Notes: a model not told the origin generated them from the sequence alone. Counted from the first letter of the stretch, positions 1-8,953 are shown. The stretch: DNA of 64,000 nt from Archangium lipolyticum (GCF_024623785.1 NZ_JANKBZ010000009.1:62001-126000), one strand, 5' to 3'. Numbers and translations: made by a program.

Positions 1-1
1 C

Positions 2-1126
2 ACCGCGAGGGACCGGTGGATGTGCCTGCTGGCGCTCGGGCTGTACGCGGGCACGAAGATGACGGGGGCCTTCCACCTGTTGATGCTCGGGCCGTGGATC
101 GCCGTGCGGGGAGCGCTGGAGCTGTGGCACGCGCGGGGCGAGCGGGCGAGGCGGGTGGGGGACATGGTGCTGTCGGTGCTCGCGCTGATGGCGGTGGGGT
201 CGTTCAAATACTTCCAGAACCTGTGGAAGACGGGCAACCCGCTGTGGGCCTTCCGGGTGAAGGTGCCGCTGCTGGGCAAGGAGCTGCCGGGGCAGTTCGA
301 TCCCTCCGAGTTCTACGGCTCGCGGCCCGGGGAGAGCCCGCTCTTCTTCGGTGCGCCGGGCGCGTTCGCGAAGCTGCTGCGGAGCTGGTACGTGGAGGTG
401 CCCACCTTCTGGCCGGACGTGCGCACGGGCGGCTTCGGCCCGGTGTTCGCCTACCTGCTGGTGCCGTGTCTGGTGTTGCTGGTGTTGGAGCTGCTGAGCC
501 CGAGGAGCTGGAAGCGCAACCTGCCCATCCTGGGGCTCGCGGTGGTGTCGCTCGCGGTGCAGGCGGCGTGGTGGCCGCGCTTCGTGATGGGCGTGGCCAC
601 GGCGGGGCTGGTGGCGCTGGGCGTGGTACACGGGCAACTGTTGCGAGGGCCGCCGCGGCCGGGTCTGTCGCTGGCCTTCCTGGTGCTCATGGGCGTCACG
701 TTCTGGCAGGGCGCCAGCGCGCAGGTCCGGCAGGTGGACCTGTTCATGTACGCGAGGCACTTCGGCGAGGCATTGCGTGCGAGCCCGCTGAAGCGCTCGG
801 CGTTGCAGGTGGTGGACTGGCTGTGGCCCACCGAGTGGAACCTGCTCAAGGAGCGCGAGCTGAAGGCGGGCGACGTGGTCGTGTATGACCAGTCGGTGGA
901 CTTCCTGTCCGAGTTCTTCACGAGGGATTACCGCACCCGGGTGGAGTACGTGCCGAGCGATGGGGATGTAAGGGATTACCTCGCACGCATCGACGCGTTG
1001 AAGCCGCGCTGGGTGGGAGTGCGGGGGGGCTCGGCGGCGGAGCGGGCCTTGAAGGAGCAACGCGGCGCGCAGTTCCTCTTCGAGGTACCGCGCTCCAGCA
1101 TCGTGCTGTACCGCATGCAGCGGTGA
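2..1126 (+). CDS. Polytopic membrane protein, C-terminal part (5' end outside window)
   Basis: The frame is already open at the first bases of the window, so the N-terminus is missing; the first internal ATG is at 20. About six hydrophobic segments occupy the first two thirds (for example around the LLALGLYAG stretch, FAYLLVPCLVLLVLELL and SLAFLVLMGVTFW). A soluble tail of roughly 130 residues follows. Alternating membrane spans with a C-terminal extracytoplasmic part is the general build of GT39/ArnT-like glycosyltransferases and O-antigen ligase-like proteins, but the N-terminal catalytic motifs that would decide this lie outside the window. The function is therefore left open. The gene ends 60 bp before the next one on the same strand. 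Confidence 0.7.
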   Translation, partial: TARDRWMCLLALGLYAGTKMTGAFHLLMLGPWIAVRGALELWHARGERARRVGDMVLSVLALMAVGSFKYFQNLWKTGNPLWAFRVKVPLLGKELPGQFDPSEFYGSRPGESPLFFGAPGAFAKLLRSWYVEVPTFWPDVRTGGFGPVFAYLLVPCLVLLVLELLSPRSWKRNLPILGLAVVSLAVQAAWWPRFVMGVATAGLVALGVVHGQLLRGPPRPGLSLAFLVLMGVTFWQGASAQVRQVDLFMYARHFGEALRASPLKRSALQVVDWLWPTEWNLLKERELKAGDVVVYDQSVDFLSEFFTRDYRTRVEYVPSDGDVRDYLARIDALKPRWVGVRGGSAAERALKEQRGAQFLFEVPRSSIVLYRMQR

Positions 1127-1186
1127 GACTATACTCAGAGTGAAGAGGCGGGGGCGATCCTCCTCTCACTTTCAGGGGGGCGGTTC

Positions 1187-1426
1187 ATGCGTTGGGGGCT
1201 CGTGCTGGGTATCGCGCTGCTGGTGGGCTCTCTTGGGACCGGGTGCCCGGAGCAGATCTACGGGAGGGAGGGCTACCTGGACGATGCGATGCGCGAGGAC
1301 ATCGAGGAGCAGCACGACGAGCGGCAGCGGGAATTGGGGAAACCGGTTCCGTGTCGTGACGGCAAGCGTCTGGTTCAGATCTGCGACCCTTCGACCGGGA
1401 AGGTGTGTCACTGGGAATGCCAATGA
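1187..1426 (+). CDS. Small lipoprotein, 79 aa
   Basis: A short exported protein: basic N-terminus, hydrophobic stretch and a lipobox ending in Cys20 (LGTGC), so probably a lipid-anchored envelope protein. The mature part is charged (Asp/Glu/Arg rich) and carries three cysteines near the C-terminus in a CxxxxxxVC-HWEC arrangement. A G-rich stretch precedes the ATG. Its stop codon overlaps the ATG of the next gene (ATGA at 1423-1426), so the two are translationally coupled. No known family was recognised. Confidence 0.7.
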   Translation: MRWGLVLGIALLVGSLGTGCPEQIYGREGYLDDAMREDIEEQHDERQRELGKPVPCRDGKRLVQICDPSTGKVCHWECQ

Positions 1427-2313
1427 AGTGGCGCACCATCCTGGGTGTCACCGTGGGGTTGATGCTTCCGCTGGCGTTCATGTTCGACCACTGCGGGGCC
1501 CTGCTGCGGGCACACCACACTCAGAGCATGGCCCGGTGGGACGCGAGGGTCGTTCCAATCCTCCCCGCGGACCAGCGACGCGCGCTGCCGACCTACCGGC
1601 GTTCCTGTGAGAGTCAGAAAGACTGTACTCCCCCATTGGCCTGCGTGAGCTCCGCGTCTGGGGAGCAGAGTGTCTGTATCGACAGCTCATGCATGACGGA
1701 CCTGCAATGCAGGCAGGGCTTTGCCTGCCGGACCCGGCGGTCGTTGGGGGATGATGGCCCGTTGGTGCGCCGGTGCGTTCTCATTGGCGTCCGCAAAGAG
1801 GGACAGCCCTGCTTCGACCATGCGAATCATCAGGAAGAAGCCTGTGAACGAGGACTGCTGTGCGGCGATGGCCATTGTGGCCGTCCCTGCCAGTTGGAAG
1901 TGCCTTCGAGCTGTCCCTCCGGGTTCGTATGCCGGGCGGGGCCGGATGCTCCCTCCTGCCAACCCTTCTGCGAAGGCGGGGATTGCCCCGAGGGCCAGCA
2001 ATGCGTGAGGGAGGACACCGGCGAGGCCCGTTGCATGATCGTTCACGGAGACAACTGCCAGCGCGCACCGTGCGAGGCAGGGCAGCAATGTCAGCTCACG
2101 GGCTACACCCCTGGACCCGAGGCATGGGCCGTCAAGATGGAATGCGTGACGCCTTGTGACGGGACGCGTTCCTGCCCCGAGGGTTCCGTGTGTTTCCTGG
2201 GCGGATGTAAACGGGAGTGCCGGCCGGATGCGCGAGATGTCTGCGGCCCGGGTCGGCAATGCACGGAGTACGTACCCGGTCGTCTCTGGCTTTGCGAGCC
2301 AACCGTTCAGTGA
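1423..2313 (+). CDS. Cys-rich exported protein, 296 aa
   Basis: The N-terminus (MKWRTILGVTVGLMLPLAF) is a signal peptide or signal anchor. The rest is packed with about 30 cysteines in repeated C-x5-7-C-x4-5-C units with Gly, Pro and Asp between them, which resembles EGF/Dickkopf-type disulfide modules common in myxobacterial surface proteins. The start at 1423 is chosen because its ATG overlaps the stop of the upstream lipoprotein gene; an in-frame GTG at 1405 would give six more residues. It is probably an extracellular disulfide-stabilised protein made with the lipoprotein. Its partner and function are unknown. The gene ends 9 bp from a convergent gene. Confidence 0.7.
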   Translation: MKWRTILGVTVGLMLPLAFMFDHCGALLRAHHTQSMARWDARVVPILPADQRRALPTYRRSCESQKDCTPPLACVSSASGEQSVCIDSSCMTDLQCRQGFACRTRRSLGDDGPLVRRCVLIGVRKEGQPCFDHANHQEEACERGLLCGDGHCGRPCQLEVPSSCPSGFVCRAGPDAPSCQPFCEGGDCPEGQQCVREDTGEARCMIVHGDNCQRAPCEAGQQCQLTGYTPGPEAWAVKMECVTPCDGTRSCPEGSVCFLGGCKRECRPDARDVCGPGRQCTEYVPGRLWLCEPTVQ

Positions 2314-2322
2314 GCCAGAGGC

Positions 2323-2739
2323 TCACCCCCGGCGCCGCATGGCGAGGTAGCGCGCGAGGGGTCCCCAGTAGGTGGTGCGCCAGCCCTCGTCGAGCGCCGC
2401 GTACGCCTCCGCCGGCACTCCCACCTGCGTGAAGGTGAGCCGCGTGCCCCTCCCCATGGGCGCCAGCTCGAAGGTGGCGATGGAGTAGTGGTGCTCGGGC
2501 CAGTCCCGGTGCCTCCACGCCTGCACGATGCGCCGCCCGGGCACCAGCGCCAGCGTGTAGCCACTGTTGCGTCCTTCACAGGTGACGAAGGCCCCACCCT
2601 CGCGCGCGTCGATCTCCGCGTCGAACCCGGTGAAGGCGGCATGCTGCCGCGAGTCCAGCAGCGCGTCGTAGATGGCCTCCGGCGCGGCGGACAGCTCCAC
2701 CGAGTGCAGCAGGTTGCGGACTTCGAGGGGCGGACTCAT
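2323..2739 (-). CDS. SRPBCC/AHSA1-family protein, 138 aa
   Basis: Typical small START-like (SRPBCC) domain protein. The N-terminal beta strand with VELSAAPEAIYDALLDS is the usual opening of AHSA1/polyketide-cyclase-like members, and the C-terminal helix follows LDEGWRTTYWGPLARYL. The length of about 140 residues matches a single domain with a hydrophobic ligand cavity. No signal peptide is seen, so it is cytosolic. The family includes Hsp90 co-chaperone-like and ligand-binding proteins, and the substrate cannot be told from sequence. It is divergent from the peptide deformylase gene. Confidence 0.75.
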   Translation of the reverse strand: MSPPLEVRNLLHSVELSAAPEAIYDALLDSRQHAAFTGFDAEIDAREGGAFVTCEGRNSGYTLALVPGRRIVQAWRHRDWPEHHYSIATFELAPMGRGTRLTFTQVGVPAEAYAALDEGWRTTYWGPLARYLAMRRRG

Positions 2740-2791
2740 GGCGCCCGCTTAAGAGCCTATTTCTCCGCCGATGCCAAGCTATCCTCGCGCC

Positions 2792-3394
2792 ATGGTCCTG
2801 AAGATCGTCCAGACGGGAGAGCCGGTGCTGCGCCGCCGCGCCAGAGAGCTCACCTCCGAGGAGATGACGAGCCCCGCCATCGGGCAGCTCATCGCCCTCA
2901 TGCGTGACACCATGCGGGATGCCCCGGGCGTGGGCCTGGCCGCGCCGCAGGTGGGAGTGGACGTGAGGCTCGCGGTCATCGAGGACCGGGCCGAATACCA
3001 GGCGGCCCTTCCGCCCGCGGAGCTGGCCGCGCGCGAGCGCCAGCCCGTGCCCTTCCACGTCCTCATCAACCCGCGGCTCGTGGTGGAGGACCCGACGCCC
3101 GTGGAGTTCCACGAGGGCTGTCTGAGCGTCAGCGGCTTCGCCGCGCTGGTGCGGCGGGCGCGCGCCGTGCGCGTCGAGGCGTTCGACGAGAAGGGCCAGC
3201 CCGTGTCCATCTCGGCACGCGGCTGGTACGCCCGCATCCTCCAGCATGAGATAGACCACCTGGATGGCACGCTCTATATCGACCGGATGGAGCCGCGCAG
3301 CTTCTCCACCCAGGAGAACCACCGCCGCTATTGGGCCTCGCGCACCGTGGACGAGGTGCGTCAGGCCCTTGGACTGAACGAGCCTCGGGGCTGA
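2792..3394 (+). CDS. def: Peptide deformylase
   Basis: Removes the N-formyl group from nascent proteins in the cytosol. All three family motifs are present: [10 protein letters not shown] at residues 46-55, EGCLSV at 108-113 with the metal-ligand Cys110, and HEIDH at 152-156 with two His ligands and the catalytic Glu. Length is 200 aa with a C-terminal extension after the HEIDH helix. The start at 2792 gives the usual MVLKIVQxGxPVLR opening; an in-frame ATG at 2771 would add seven residues without a better ribosome site. An insertion of about 15 residues around position 70-85 lies between motifs 1 and 2. The gene ends 4 bp before the GH5-like gene. Confidence 0.95.
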   Translation: MVLKIVQTGEPVLRRRARELTSEEMTSPAIGQLIALMRDTMRDAPGVGLAAPQVGVDVRLAVIEDRAEYQAALPPAELAARERQPVPFHVLINPRLVVEDPTPVEFHEGCLSVSGFAALVRRARAVRVEAFDEKGQPVSISARGWYARILQHEIDHLDGTLYIDRMEPRSFSTQENHRRYWASRTVDEVRQALGLNEPRG

Positions 3395-3398
3395 GCAC

Positions 3399-4631
3399 AT
3401 GCGTGCCCCTTTCGCGTTGGCGCTGTTGCTCCTGGTGGTGGCTTGCGGCGAGGACTCCCTCGAGCAGCTCCAGGAGGAGGCCTCGGACTGCCCCGAGGCT
3501 CCGGTGATGCGGCTCGGCCCGGCGCCCTCCGCGGCGGTGGTGCTCAACGCCTACTACCTCCAGGAAGAGGCCACGAGGGATCTGCGGCGCGGCCGCACCG
3601 AGTCTCCCGCCGTGGAGGAGACGCTCGCCAAGGTCGCGGCGCTCGGGGGGTGGGCCGTGCGCACCACGGGCCACAACGACGCGGCCGACAAGCGCGGGGA
3701 CTCCGCCATCCAGGTGGCTCCTTTGGTGTACGACGAGGTGTCCCTGCGCGGGCTGGATCTGGTGCTCACCCGGGCCTCCGCGCATGGGGTGAAGCTCGTC
3801 CTCACGCTGGGCAACTACTGGGATGCCTATGGCGGCACCCGGCGGTACGTGGAGTGGGCGGGGTTACCCTCGCCGGTGGAGGGGGATCCGCGCTTCTTCA
3901 CCGAGCGCCCCGTCATCGAGCACTACAAGGCGCACGTGGCCCGGCTGCTCTCGCGCGTCAACACCTTCGACGGGCTGCGTTATGGCGAGCACCCGGCCGT
4001 GCTGGCCTGGGAGCTGCTCAACGAGCCTCGCGGCAAGGGGTTGGACTCCGAGGGCGTGGCCATGCGGGCCTGGGTGGACGAGGTGGCCGCCGTGGTGAAG
4101 GAGTACGCGCCCGGGCACCTGGTGGGCACGGGTGAGGAGGGCTTCGACGTCTCCCATGGGGGCTACGACGAGCTCTTCTGGCGCGGCACGGGCACCTCCT
4201 TCTTCGAGGGGGGCACCAGCTTCCGCCGCAACACGGCCTCGCCCTTCATCGACTTCGCCAGCGTGCACTTCTACCCGGAGGCCTACGGCGTGAAGCCGGA
4301 CACCACGGCCCGGGCGGGCGCGCACTGGTTCTCCGAGCACGCCGCCATCGCCAGGGATCTCGGCAAGCCGCTGCTCATCGGCGAGTTCGCCCTGCGCAAC
4401 CGGGAGGGCTTCTCCCTCGACGAGCGGCGCGCCCTGTACCGGGGCTGGTTCCGCTGCGCCTGGCGCACCGGGGTGGGTGCGAGTGGCCCCTGGATGTTCG
4501 CCAACGATGCCCGTCCGGATGACTGGGATGACTTCACCTTCTACTACCGCGATGGCTCCGTCCCGGCCGACCCCCGCAACCGCTACGCAGACCTCATCGT
4601 CGAGGCCGCGGGTCTCACCGGGAAGCGGTGA
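3399..4631 (+). CDS. GH5-like glycoside hydrolase lipoprotein (mannanase/cellulase type)
   Basis: 410 aa. A signal peptide with lipobox LVVAC (Cys16) predicts an outer-membrane or periplasmic lipoprotein. The body has the clan GH-A layout: the acid/base Glu in WELLNEP (Glu209), the aromatic strand SVHFYPE near 288-294, and the nucleophile Glu in LLIGEF (Glu329). The VLTLGNYWDAYGG segment near 134-146 resembles the GH5_7 endo-beta-mannanase group, so beta-1,4-mannan is the best substrate guess, with other beta-glucans possible. It begins 4 bp after the deformylase stop, with weak local ribosome-site sequence. Family assignment is firm on the two Glu motifs; substrate is inference. Confidence 0.8.
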   Translation: MRAPFALALLLLVVACGEDSLEQLQEEASDCPEAPVMRLGPAPSAAVVLNAYYLQEEATRDLRRGRTESPAVEETLAKVAALGGWAVRTTGHNDAADKRGDSAIQVAPLVYDEVSLRGLDLVLTRASAHGVKLVLTLGNYWDAYGGTRRYVEWAGLPSPVEGDPRFFTERPVIEHYKAHVARLLSRVNTFDGLRYGEHPAVLAWELLNEPRGKGLDSEGVAMRAWVDEVAAVVKEYAPGHLVGTGEEGFDVSHGGYDELFWRGTGTSFFEGGTSFRRNTASPFIDFASVHFYPEAYGVKPDTTARAGAHWFSEHAAIARDLGKPLLIGEFALRNREGFSLDERRALYRGWFRCAWRTGVGASGPWMFANDARPDDWDDFTFYYRDGSVPADPRNRYADLIVEAAGLTGKR

Positions 4632-4702
4632 AAAAATCCCGCGTAGCTGTCCGTTCCTCTTGCCTATTGTTAAAAAAATAAAGCATTATTCGAGTTGTCA
4701 GG

Positions 4703-4743
4703 AAAGACCGGGATGCCCAGTTTCCCGTAGAGGACCGGTCTTT
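4703..4743 (+). promoter_or_regulatory. 9-bp perfect inverted repeat in an AT-rich leader
   Basis: AAAGACCGG (4703-4711) and CCGGTCTTT (4735-4743) are exact complements around a 23-nt loop that itself contains GGGA/TCCC complementarity. The arm ends 21 bp before the ATG of the hydrolase gene at 4765. The 60 bp upstream is unusually AT-rich for this genome (TTGCCT at 4660, then A/T runs and CATTAT at 4684), so a promoter there is plausible. It may be a leader hairpin or a dimeric repressor site; nothing here decides which. Confidence 0.4.
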
Positions 4744-4764
4744 CATGCAGGGAAGGATGTCGGT

Positions 4765-6129
4765 ATGCGCATTTCAACCAGGGTGTTCGCGTGGCTATGT
4801 GTCGGTGTCATCGGTCTGGGGCTGGAGGCCCGCGCCGATGCAGGTGGGCCGGAGTCCCGGCCCACGGTGAAGCCCCCCGCGCGGACCTGTGGTGAGGAGC
4901 TCGCCGACGAGCAGTGCACGCTGGAGGGCAGCGAGCGCCGGCAGCTGACCGCCGACATCTTCGAGTACAGCTACCACCTGCGGGTGGGGCCCGGGGCGTA
5001 TGACCGCATCACCGTGCACCGCGTGGTGCGCGAGGTGGCGCAGGGCGTGCCGGCGCACACGGACGAGTCTGTCTTCCTGGTGCACGGGGACGTGTGGGGC
5101 TTCCGGGGCGCCTTCCTGGCCAGCGCCGGGAGCGAGGCGGTGCCGCGGCAGCAGTCCTTCGCCATCTTCCTGGCGCAGCAGGGTGTGGATGTGTGGGGCA
5201 TCGACCTGCGCTGGGTGAACGTGCCGGCCAACGCGACGGACTTCTCCTTCATGAAGGACTGGAACCTGGGGTTGCACGCCCGGGATCTGGGCATCGGGCT
5301 GGCGCTGTCGCGATGGGTGAAAGAGGCCAACGCCACCATCAAGGGTGGGAAGACGGTGCTGCTGGGGTGGAGCCGCGGGGCGACGGTCTCCTACGCGTAC
5401 CTGAATGAGGAGGCGAAGCTGTTGCCGGGCAAGCGCCGGGTGAAAGGGTTCATCCCCGTGGACATGGCCTACAAGCTCGCGCCCGGGGACGAGGCGCAGC
5501 GCCAGGCGGCGTGCCAGAGCTACACGACGCTCGCCCAGCAGCAGGCCTCGGGGCACTACGAGGGTGGCGCGACGGGCGCGCTCCTCCAGGCGCTCGGGGC
5601 GGGTGCCATCGCCCAGCCGGACGCGCCCTCGTTCCTGCCGGGGCTCACCTACCGTCAGGCCGCGCTCACGGCGGGCCAGGCCACCTTCGCGCTGCAGAAC
5701 CCGCCTGTCATCCCGGCCTACCACTTCGTCGGTGGCCAGTTCGGCGCGGACGGTCTGCCCACCGGGCCGACCTGGACGCGGGAGCGCTTCTTCTACGACT
5801 TCCTGCTGCAGGCCTCGCCCTACCAGAGCATCGGCGAGCAGGTGGACACCCTGGCGCTGTGGTGCGGCACGCCGGACGTCCCCTATGACGATCACCTGGC
5901 CCAGGTGAAGGTCCCGGTGCTGTACGTGGGGGCCGAGGGGGGCTTCGGTCACTTCGGTACCTACAGCACCTCCCTGCTGGGGAGCACGGACGTCTCCTTC
6001 CTCCAGCAGCAGCGCATGCCGGCGGAGGCCCGCGTGATGGACTACGGGCACGCGGACCTGTTCCTCGCGGACGACGCGAAGGACACGGTGTGGACGCGCA
6101 TCCTCGACTGGATGCACTCCCGCGACTGA
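4765..6129 (+). CDS. Secreted alpha/beta hydrolase, 454 aa
   Basis: Signal peptide at residues 1-25 (MRISTRVFAWLCVGVIGLGL, then ADA), so exported. The alpha/beta-hydrolase fold is indicated by the oxyanion strand VFLVHGD (103-109), nucleophile elbow GWSRG (Ser203) and a C-terminal YGHADLF with the likely catalytic His429. The acid is probably an Asp in the VPVLYVGAEG region or beyond. The start at 4765 has a GGAAGGA ribosome site 7 bp upstream; the frame is open to 4477, but that stretch overlaps the upstream gene and lacks a signal peptide. An esterase, lipase or acyltransferase role is possible; the substrate is unknown. Confidence 0.8.
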   Translation: MRISTRVFAWLCVGVIGLGLEARADAGGPESRPTVKPPARTCGEELADEQCTLEGSERRQLTADIFEYSYHLRVGPGAYDRITVHRVVREVAQGVPAHTDESVFLVHGDVWGFRGAFLASAGSEAVPRQQSFAIFLAQQGVDVWGIDLRWVNVPANATDFSFMKDWNLGLHARDLGIGLALSRWVKEANATIKGGKTVLLGWSRGATVSYAYLNEEAKLLPGKRRVKGFIPVDMAYKLAPGDEAQRQAACQSYTTLAQQQASGHYEGGATGALLQALGAGAIAQPDAPSFLPGLTYRQAALTAGQATFALQNPPVIPAYHFVGGQFGADGLPTGPTWTRERFFYDFLLQASPYQSIGEQVDTLALWCGTPDVPYDDHLAQVKVPVLYVGAEGGFGHFGTYSTSLLGSTDVSFLQQQRMPAEARVMDYGHADLFLADDAKDTVWTRILDWMHSRD

Positions 6130-6141
6130 GGCGCGGGTGGC

Positions 6142-7404
6142 TCAGAGGGACGCCGCGGCCCGCCCGAGTCCCTCGGCCACGGAGGTGAAGGCGTCCCTGG
6201 TGCGCACGCGCTCCTCGCCGAAGCGCTCGGAGTAGAGCCGGCGCACGGCGGGAATCTGCGAGGAGCCGCCGGTGAGGAAGACGGCATCCACCTCGCCCGC
6301 GCCCTCGCAACGCTTCAAGAGTCCCTCGGTCACCGCGCGCAGCTCGGTGAGGAGGGGCTCGCTGGCGGCCTCGAACTCGGCGCGGGTGATGCGCTCGTGC
6401 AGGTGGATGCGGGCCTCCTCGAAGTCGAGGGTGGTCTCCTCCTCCTTGGAGAGCTGCACCTTGGCGGCCTCGATGGCACGGAAGAGCCGGTAGCCGAGGT
6501 TGTCCATGACGAGGTCATACAGGGCCTCGGCCTCGGCGGGCTTGTCGCTGGACTCCTGCATCAGCTCGAGCAGCTCCTGGGTGGACTTCTCGCGGATGAA
6601 GGACATCTCGTGCCAGGAGAGCAGCTTGGCCATGACGTGCTGGGGCACGGGGAGCCGCTTGTCGCTGAAGCCGCGCACCTTGTAGGTGGAGCCGGCGCCG
6701 AAGCGGGGCAGCAGCTTGTGGCGCATGATTTCGGCGTCGAAGCGGTCGCCGCCGATGCGCACGCCGGTGGAGCCCACCACGTCGCCGCGCCGGTCCGGGT
6801 TGCCGCGGCGCGAGGGCCCCAGCCGCATGAGCGTCAGGTCCGTGGTGCCGGCGCCGAAGTCGGCCACCAGCACCAGCTCGTCGCGGGTGAGCTGGGCCTC
6901 GTAGGAGAGCGCGGCGGCGATGGGCTCGATGAGGAACTGGATGTGGGTGAAGCCGGCGATTTCGGCGGCGCGGCGCAGGCGCTGCTCGGCGAGCGCGTCC
7001 GCCTCGGGCTCTGGGGTGAAGACGGCGGGGCGGCCGAGCACGACGGCCTCGGGGGCGCCGCCGGCGTGAGGGGCGGCGGCCTCGCGGACGCGGCGCAGCA
7101 GGAGGGCGACGAGGTCCTCGATGAGCCAGGTGCGGCCGCGAATCTGGGTGGCGCGGAAGGAGGCGCTGTGGAGGAAGGACTTCACGGACTGGATGAAGCG
7201 GCCGGAGTTGTCCTCGAGGTAGCGGGCGATCGCCGGGGCGCCCGTGTAGACCTCGCGTTCATCCTCGGGGAAGAAGATGACGGAGCGATAGAGGCGGGGA
7301 TCGCTGTAGCCGGGGGAGACGGGGAGGACCGTTCCGTCGGGGAGCGCGATGGCCGTATTGCTGGTTCCGAAGTCGAGTCCGCAGGCGCGCATGGGGGGTC
7401 GCAT
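6142..7404 (-). CDS. Hsp70-family actin-like ATPase (YegD type)
   Basis: 420 aa with the Hsp70/actin nucleotide-binding signatures: phosphate 1 loop GLDFGTSNTAIAL (9-21), FLIEPIAAALSYE (157-169), phosphate 2 VADFGAGTTDL (180-190) and adenosine motif LTGGSSQIP (377-385). The protein stops soon after the ATPase domain, so it lacks the DnaK substrate-binding domain and resembles E. coli YegD. No signal peptide is seen. It is monocistronic, convergent with the hydrolase gene. ATG at 7404 or 7392 are both possible. A chaperone-related role is inferred from the family; the client is unknown. Confidence 0.85.
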   Translation of the reverse strand: MRPPMRACGLDFGTSNTAIALPDGTVLPVSPGYSDPRLYRSVIFFPEDEREVYTGAPAIARYLEDNSGRFIQSVKSFLHSASFRATQIRGRTWLIEDLVALLLRRVREAAAPHAGGAPEAVVLGRPAVFTPEPEADALAEQRLRRAAEIAGFTHIQFLIEPIAAALSYEAQLTRDELVLVADFGAGTTDLTLMRLGPSRRGNPDRRGDVVGSTGVRIGGDRFDAEIMRHKLLPRFGAGSTYKVRGFSDKRLPVPQHVMAKLLSWHEMSFIREKSTQELLELMQESSDKPAEAEALYDLVMDNLGYRLFRAIEAAKVQLSKEEETTLDFEEARIHLHERITRAEFEAASEPLLTELRAVTEGLLKRCEGAGEVDAVFLTGGSSQIPAVRRLYSERFGEERVRTRDAFTSVAEGLGRAAASL

Positions 7405-7479
7405 CCTCTACGCGCAAACGATGCGCATGGGTAGAGCGGAGTGCGGAAGGGGAGGGGTATCGGGAGTACCCGGGTCGAG

Positions 7480-7514
7480 CCCTCTCCCTCTGGGAGAGGG
7501 ACGGGGTGAGGGTA
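7480..7514 (+). repeat. Dispersed palindromic repeat, copy 1
   Basis: Core CCCTCTCCCTCTGGGAGAGGG (an inverted repeat) followed by the tail ACGGGGTGAGGGTA. It lies in the intergenic space between the divergent Hsp70-like gene and the gene at 7653. Four more copies are in this window (10154, 10215, 17650, 53883). Confidence 0.85.
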
Positions 7515-7652
7515 TTGGAGTTGGAGCGCTCCCCGGGGCCACTGGAGGGCACGCGGGCACGCGGGCAACGAGCGCCGTCGCCACCGGAAGGGCTGGCATC
7601 CAGGGGACAGGATGCATCTTAGAAGTCGTCCTACGAGAGGACGGGGGAAGTC

Positions 7653-8039
7653 ATGCGAATCGGAGCGAGCGGGTGGCTGGCGGGGATGACCGCGTTGCTC
7701 ATGGCGGCCGTGAGGGAGCCGGTCGAGGCGGCGGATATTCCCCAGGGAGAGTCCGGAGTGCCCGACGCCCCGGCGGAGAGCGCACCGGGCGAGATCTCGG
7801 GCGCGGTGAGGAGTGCGAGCCCGGAGGGTGTACACGTCTCCGTGCGAGGCGCACCGGATGTCCAACTGCGGATGAGGCCGAGGACGATCGTGATGGTGGA
7901 GGGGCAGATGGCCACGGTGGGTGACATCCAGGAGGGCGACAGGGTGCGAGCCTTGTACCGGGACGTGCAGGGCGAGCCCATCGCGATCCTCGTGGAGGTG
8001 ACGGCGCGCGCCCGGCCAGCTCCCGAGGGGGCGAAGTAG
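7653..8039 (+). CDS. Small exported protein, 128 aa
   Basis: The signal peptide ends near AEA/AD at residue 26 (MRIGASGWLAGMTALLMAA start), so it is periplasmic or secreted. The mature part forms a short beta-rich domain (VHVSVRGAPDVQLRM, TIVMVEGQMATVGDIQEGDRVRALY). The GDIQEGDRVRA pattern resembles the small SH3/OB-like barrels found in DUF5666-type periplasmic proteins; this is only a resemblance. A GGGGGA ribosome site precedes the ATG. The gene is isolated: divergent neighbour upstream, convergent neighbour downstream. Confidence 0.65.
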   Translation: MRIGASGWLAGMTALLMAAVREPVEAADIPQGESGVPDAPAESAPGEISGAVRSASPEGVHVSVRGAPDVQLRMRPRTIVMVEGQMATVGDIQEGDRVRALYRDVQGEPIAILVEVTARARPAPEGAK

Positions 8040-8062
8040 GAAGCCCTCCCATCCCGGAGACG

Positions 8063-8953
8063 TCACTTCAGCAACCGGCGCAGGCCGCGAGCCAGCTCCT
8101 CGGCGTGCCAGCGTTGCAGCTCCCTGGCGGTCCGGGCGGCGCGCCCGGCACGCTCCTCGCGCACGCGTTCCAACAAGGTTCGCGCGGCGGTGCGCTCGGT
8201 GGCGGAGCCCTCCGCGGCGAAGCCCTCGAGCAGTCCCAGGCGAACATCCGAGTCGTGCAGCTCGCCCAGCACTTCCTGGAGCGGCACCAGCGCCTCGAGC
8301 AGGGCCTCCATCCTGCGGCGCAGGGCGGGGCGGAAGATCTCCGCCTCATAGCGGAGCTTCTTCACCGTCTTGCGCAGCTCGTGAGCCGTGAGGGCATCCG
8401 GAGCGGCCGAGTAGTCCTCCAGGAGCAGCTCCACCGCGCGCAGGCGGCGGCGGAGCTGCTGGCGGACGCGCTGGCCTCCATAACGTCCGGGCCCGTCCAA
8501 CCGCTTGGCCTCGCGCAGGAGCGCGGGCACCGTCCTGTCCGCCCAGCGGGTCAGCGTGCGGCGCAGCTTCTTCTCCTTCGCGTCGAGCTGGGACTCCACG
8601 CTCGTGCGCAGGGCGAGGAGCCCGGCGCGCTTCGAGGTCTTCTCCTTCCGGGCCGCCTGGGCGAGCCAGGCGCCCTGCACGTGCACGTCGCGCACCTCGC
8701 CGAGCGCGTCCTGGAGCTTCTTCACCTCGCGCTCCAACGGAGCCAGCGCACCCAGGTCGCGGAACACCTTCAGGGCGGCGCGCAGACGCCGGGTGGACAC
8801 GCGCATGTCGTGGACGCCGTCTTCCGTGAGGCGCGTGGCGAGCGTGTCCTCCTCGTGGCGCACGTCGGCGAGCCGGTTGGCGACGATGCGGCGGGCGGCC
8901 TCGGCCAGACGGCTCTCGGGGCCGAGCCCGCGGATGGGCGTGGGACGGGGCAT
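8063..8953 (-). CDS. CHAD-domain protein, 296 aa
   Basis: An all-helical CHAD (conserved histidine alpha-helical domain) protein. The first helical repeat has VHDMRVSTRRLRAALKVF near residues 47-64 and the second has ALTAHELRKTVKKLRYEAEIF, with LHDSDVRLGLLEGF after it. Arg/Lys are heavily enriched, as expected of CHAD domains, which are known to bind inorganic polyphosphate. No CYTH domain is fused to it. It starts 9 bp after the stop of the pyrophosphatase-like gene, so the two are probably one operon acting in polyphosphate/pyrophosphate metabolism (inference from family and context). Confidence 0.85.
   Translation of the reverse strand: MPRPTPIRGLGPESRLAEAARRIVANRLADVRHEEDTLATRLTEDGVHDMRVSTRRLRAALKVFRDLGALAPLEREVKKLQDALGEVRDVHVQGAWLAQAARKEKTSKRAGLLALRTSVESQLDAKEKKLRRTLTRWADRTVPALLREAKRLDGPGRYGGQRVRQQLRRRLRAVELLLEDYSAAPDALTAHELRKTVKKLRYEAEIFRPALRRRMEALLEALVPLQEVLGELHDSDVRLGLLEGFAAEGSATERTAARTLLERVREERAGRAARTARELQRWHAEELARGLRRLLK

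Noticed and set aside
4477-4764. N-terminal extension of the secreted hydrolase
   Set aside because: It overlaps the GH5-like gene, has no protein-like composition, and would bury the signal peptide that starts at 4765.
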